64,000 nucleotides of DNA from Magicicada septendecula (Eukaryota > Arthropoda > Insecta > Hemiptera > Cicadidae): the NCBI GenBank assembly GCA_034769895.1, contig CM068367.1, positions 708,444,885 to 708,508,884 of the forward strand, given 5' to 3'. Below, piece by piece: positions 63,284-64,000 of the stretch; the stretch's first letter is position 1, and every line of letters begins with the position of its first letter. The notes under the pieces were generated by a model, which worked only from the letters and a program-made list of their open reading frames with translations, had not been told where the DNA came from and ran no database searches. The position numbers were made by a program, and so were the translations under genes.

Positions 63284-64000
63284 TGTGATTTCGCTTGACG
63301 GGTTTCTGCACTAAACAGAAATTTCAAAATAAAATATCACCCATTGGGAGGCTTGACAGTTGACGGGTTTCTGCATAAAACCGTGTGTTTACAGTAGGCC
63401 ATTCAGAATCTATTCATATCCCATTTTCGATAAAAATGTCAGTTGACGGGTTTCTGAAATAAACGATTCAATTTTAAAAGGAAGTGATCTCACCCAACGG
63501 TTTTCATACATTTCTCGAGTATCTAATGAAAATCTATTTTTTATTTGCCCCACGTTATTAGCGTCATTTGTAACGTCTCGCGAGTAATTTGTGATTCACG
63601 TCTATTTGATACTCTTCGAAACTCTCGCCTAATTAATAGTTACAAAGTTTTTATCTGTTGGTGTTATATGCCTTCAAAATCGAGTGTGTGTGATTATGAA
63701 AGAATCTTGAATGATTTTCTTCAATTTGTTTGTATTAAATCAATACCATTGTTTGGGAATAGGTAGGAGAGAGAGTAAAGAGAGTCAAAGAGAATTACTC
63801 ACTTTGTATACAATCGAGTATTTTAAATTTTTTCCGCTCGTGGCATCAGCTGTTTTCTCCTTTTACGAACCCATTTGAGGTTAAATTACTGTTGTAGTAC
63901 GTAATAATTTCTTGATGACCGGACTGATTCCCTTTCTCTTCTCGATTTTTCATATTACCTGTAACCAACTACCATCTACTAGAAATAATACACATTTTAT
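63284..64000. other. Spacer, unit 17, cut by window edge
   Basis: Motifs start at 63295, 63360 and 63443; the fourth lies outside the window. Plus-strand open frame at 63545-63766, the same as in unit 16. Confidence 0.6.

Larger units (their letters stand above)
1..64000. repeat. Tandem array (macrosatellite) of 17 units of ~3.82 kb
   Basis: The same sequence recurs head to tail with no interruption. Taking the first window base as phase zero, units start at 1, 3819, 7637, 11445, 15263, 19081, 22899, 26716, 30535, 34353, 38178, 42004, 45831, 49659, 53489, 57324 and 61154. Unit lengths are 3808-3835 bp, and the last unit is cut by the window edge. Every unit has the same order of parts: a minus-strand transposase-like pseudogene, a right-end inverted repeat, three direct motifs, a spacer, a fourth motif and an AT-rich hairpin. 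Each unit contains one NotI site (GCGGCCGC, first at 1139). Both ends of the window lie inside the array. The array is directly seen; its role (heterochromatin, centromere, small-RNA source or none) is unknown. Confidence 0.98.
23578..64000. repeat. Diverged, mosaic part of the array (units 7-17)
   Basis: Units here lack the two frameshifts of units 1-6 (unit 7 keeps only the C-terminal one) but carry other lesions. Marker sharing is patchy. Units 7 and 11 share a TAG near the N terminus and VAAAQIV. Units 8-10 and 12 share EEFYMRQ. Units 11 and 12 share SILLHYL and GTMHLV. Units 13 and 14 share IKENFNL and ETQYG. Units 14 and 15 share a changed fourth motif with 13. Units 16 and 17 share a small local duplication and a one-base deletion. 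Unit length rises from 3817 to 3835 bp across the block. This is what repeated unequal exchange and gene conversion would leave. Confidence 0.85.

Noticed and set aside
1-64000. CRISPR array, rDNA or histone cluster as explanation for the periodicity
   Set aside because: The repeats are 3.8 kb with no short repeat-spacer pattern, and no rRNA-like or histone-like sequence is present.
1-64000. Retrotransposon or endogenous virus origin
   Set aside because: No reverse transcriptase, integrase, gag-like or capsid motifs and no long terminal repeats were seen.

Overview
The window is one uninterrupted head-to-tail tandem array. It holds seventeen consecutive copies of a unit of about 3.82 kb: sixteen complete and a seventeenth cut by the right edge. 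Both edges fall inside the array, so its true length is not visible. The DNA is visibly AT-rich. There are no bacterial-style operons, tRNAs, rRNAs or CRISPR arrays. The gene in each unit resembles, from memory, a large family of uncharacterised arthropod proteins (DUF7869-like, with an 'SDGxxGQNKN' motif). Together with spliceosomal-looking signals in the spacer, this points to a eukaryote, most likely an insect. The species cannot be told from the sequence.

Each unit has two parts. (1) A block of about 2.4 kb bounded by imperfect 20-bp terminal-inverted-repeat-like sequences (TGACGGGTTTCTGC... on the left, ...GCAGAAAGCCGCCA on the right). It carries a single minus-strand gene of about 615 codons. 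(2) A spacer of about 1.42 kb holding three further direct copies of the TGACGGGTTTCTG motif, a small plus-strand open frame of unknown meaning, and AT-rich sequence. The gene looks like a DNA-transposon transposase: an N-terminal Cys cluster, a CxxC pair, then spaced acidic residues in hydrophobic strands that suggest an RNase H-like fold. Every copy is broken. All seventeen share an in-frame TGA and a frame conflict at the N terminus. On top of that, each group of copies has its own nonsense codons or frameshifts.

The array has internal structure. Units 1-6 and the first 0.6 kb of unit 7 (about 1-23,577) form a nearly identical dimeric higher-order repeat, A-B-A-B-A-B, with a period of about 7.64 kb. 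From about 23.6 kb to the end the units (7-17) are more diverged and mosaic and slowly grow in length (about 3,817 to 3,835 bp). Units 7 and 11, 8 and 9, 13 and 14, and 16 and 17 are each other's closest relatives for many markers. The pattern fits unequal crossing-over and gene conversion acting on a transposon-derived macrosatellite.

The most interesting structural point is that a right-end-like sequence and a left-end-like motif sit only 12 bp apart in every unit. This looks like a head-to-tail junction of transposon ends and suggests how the array may have begun.
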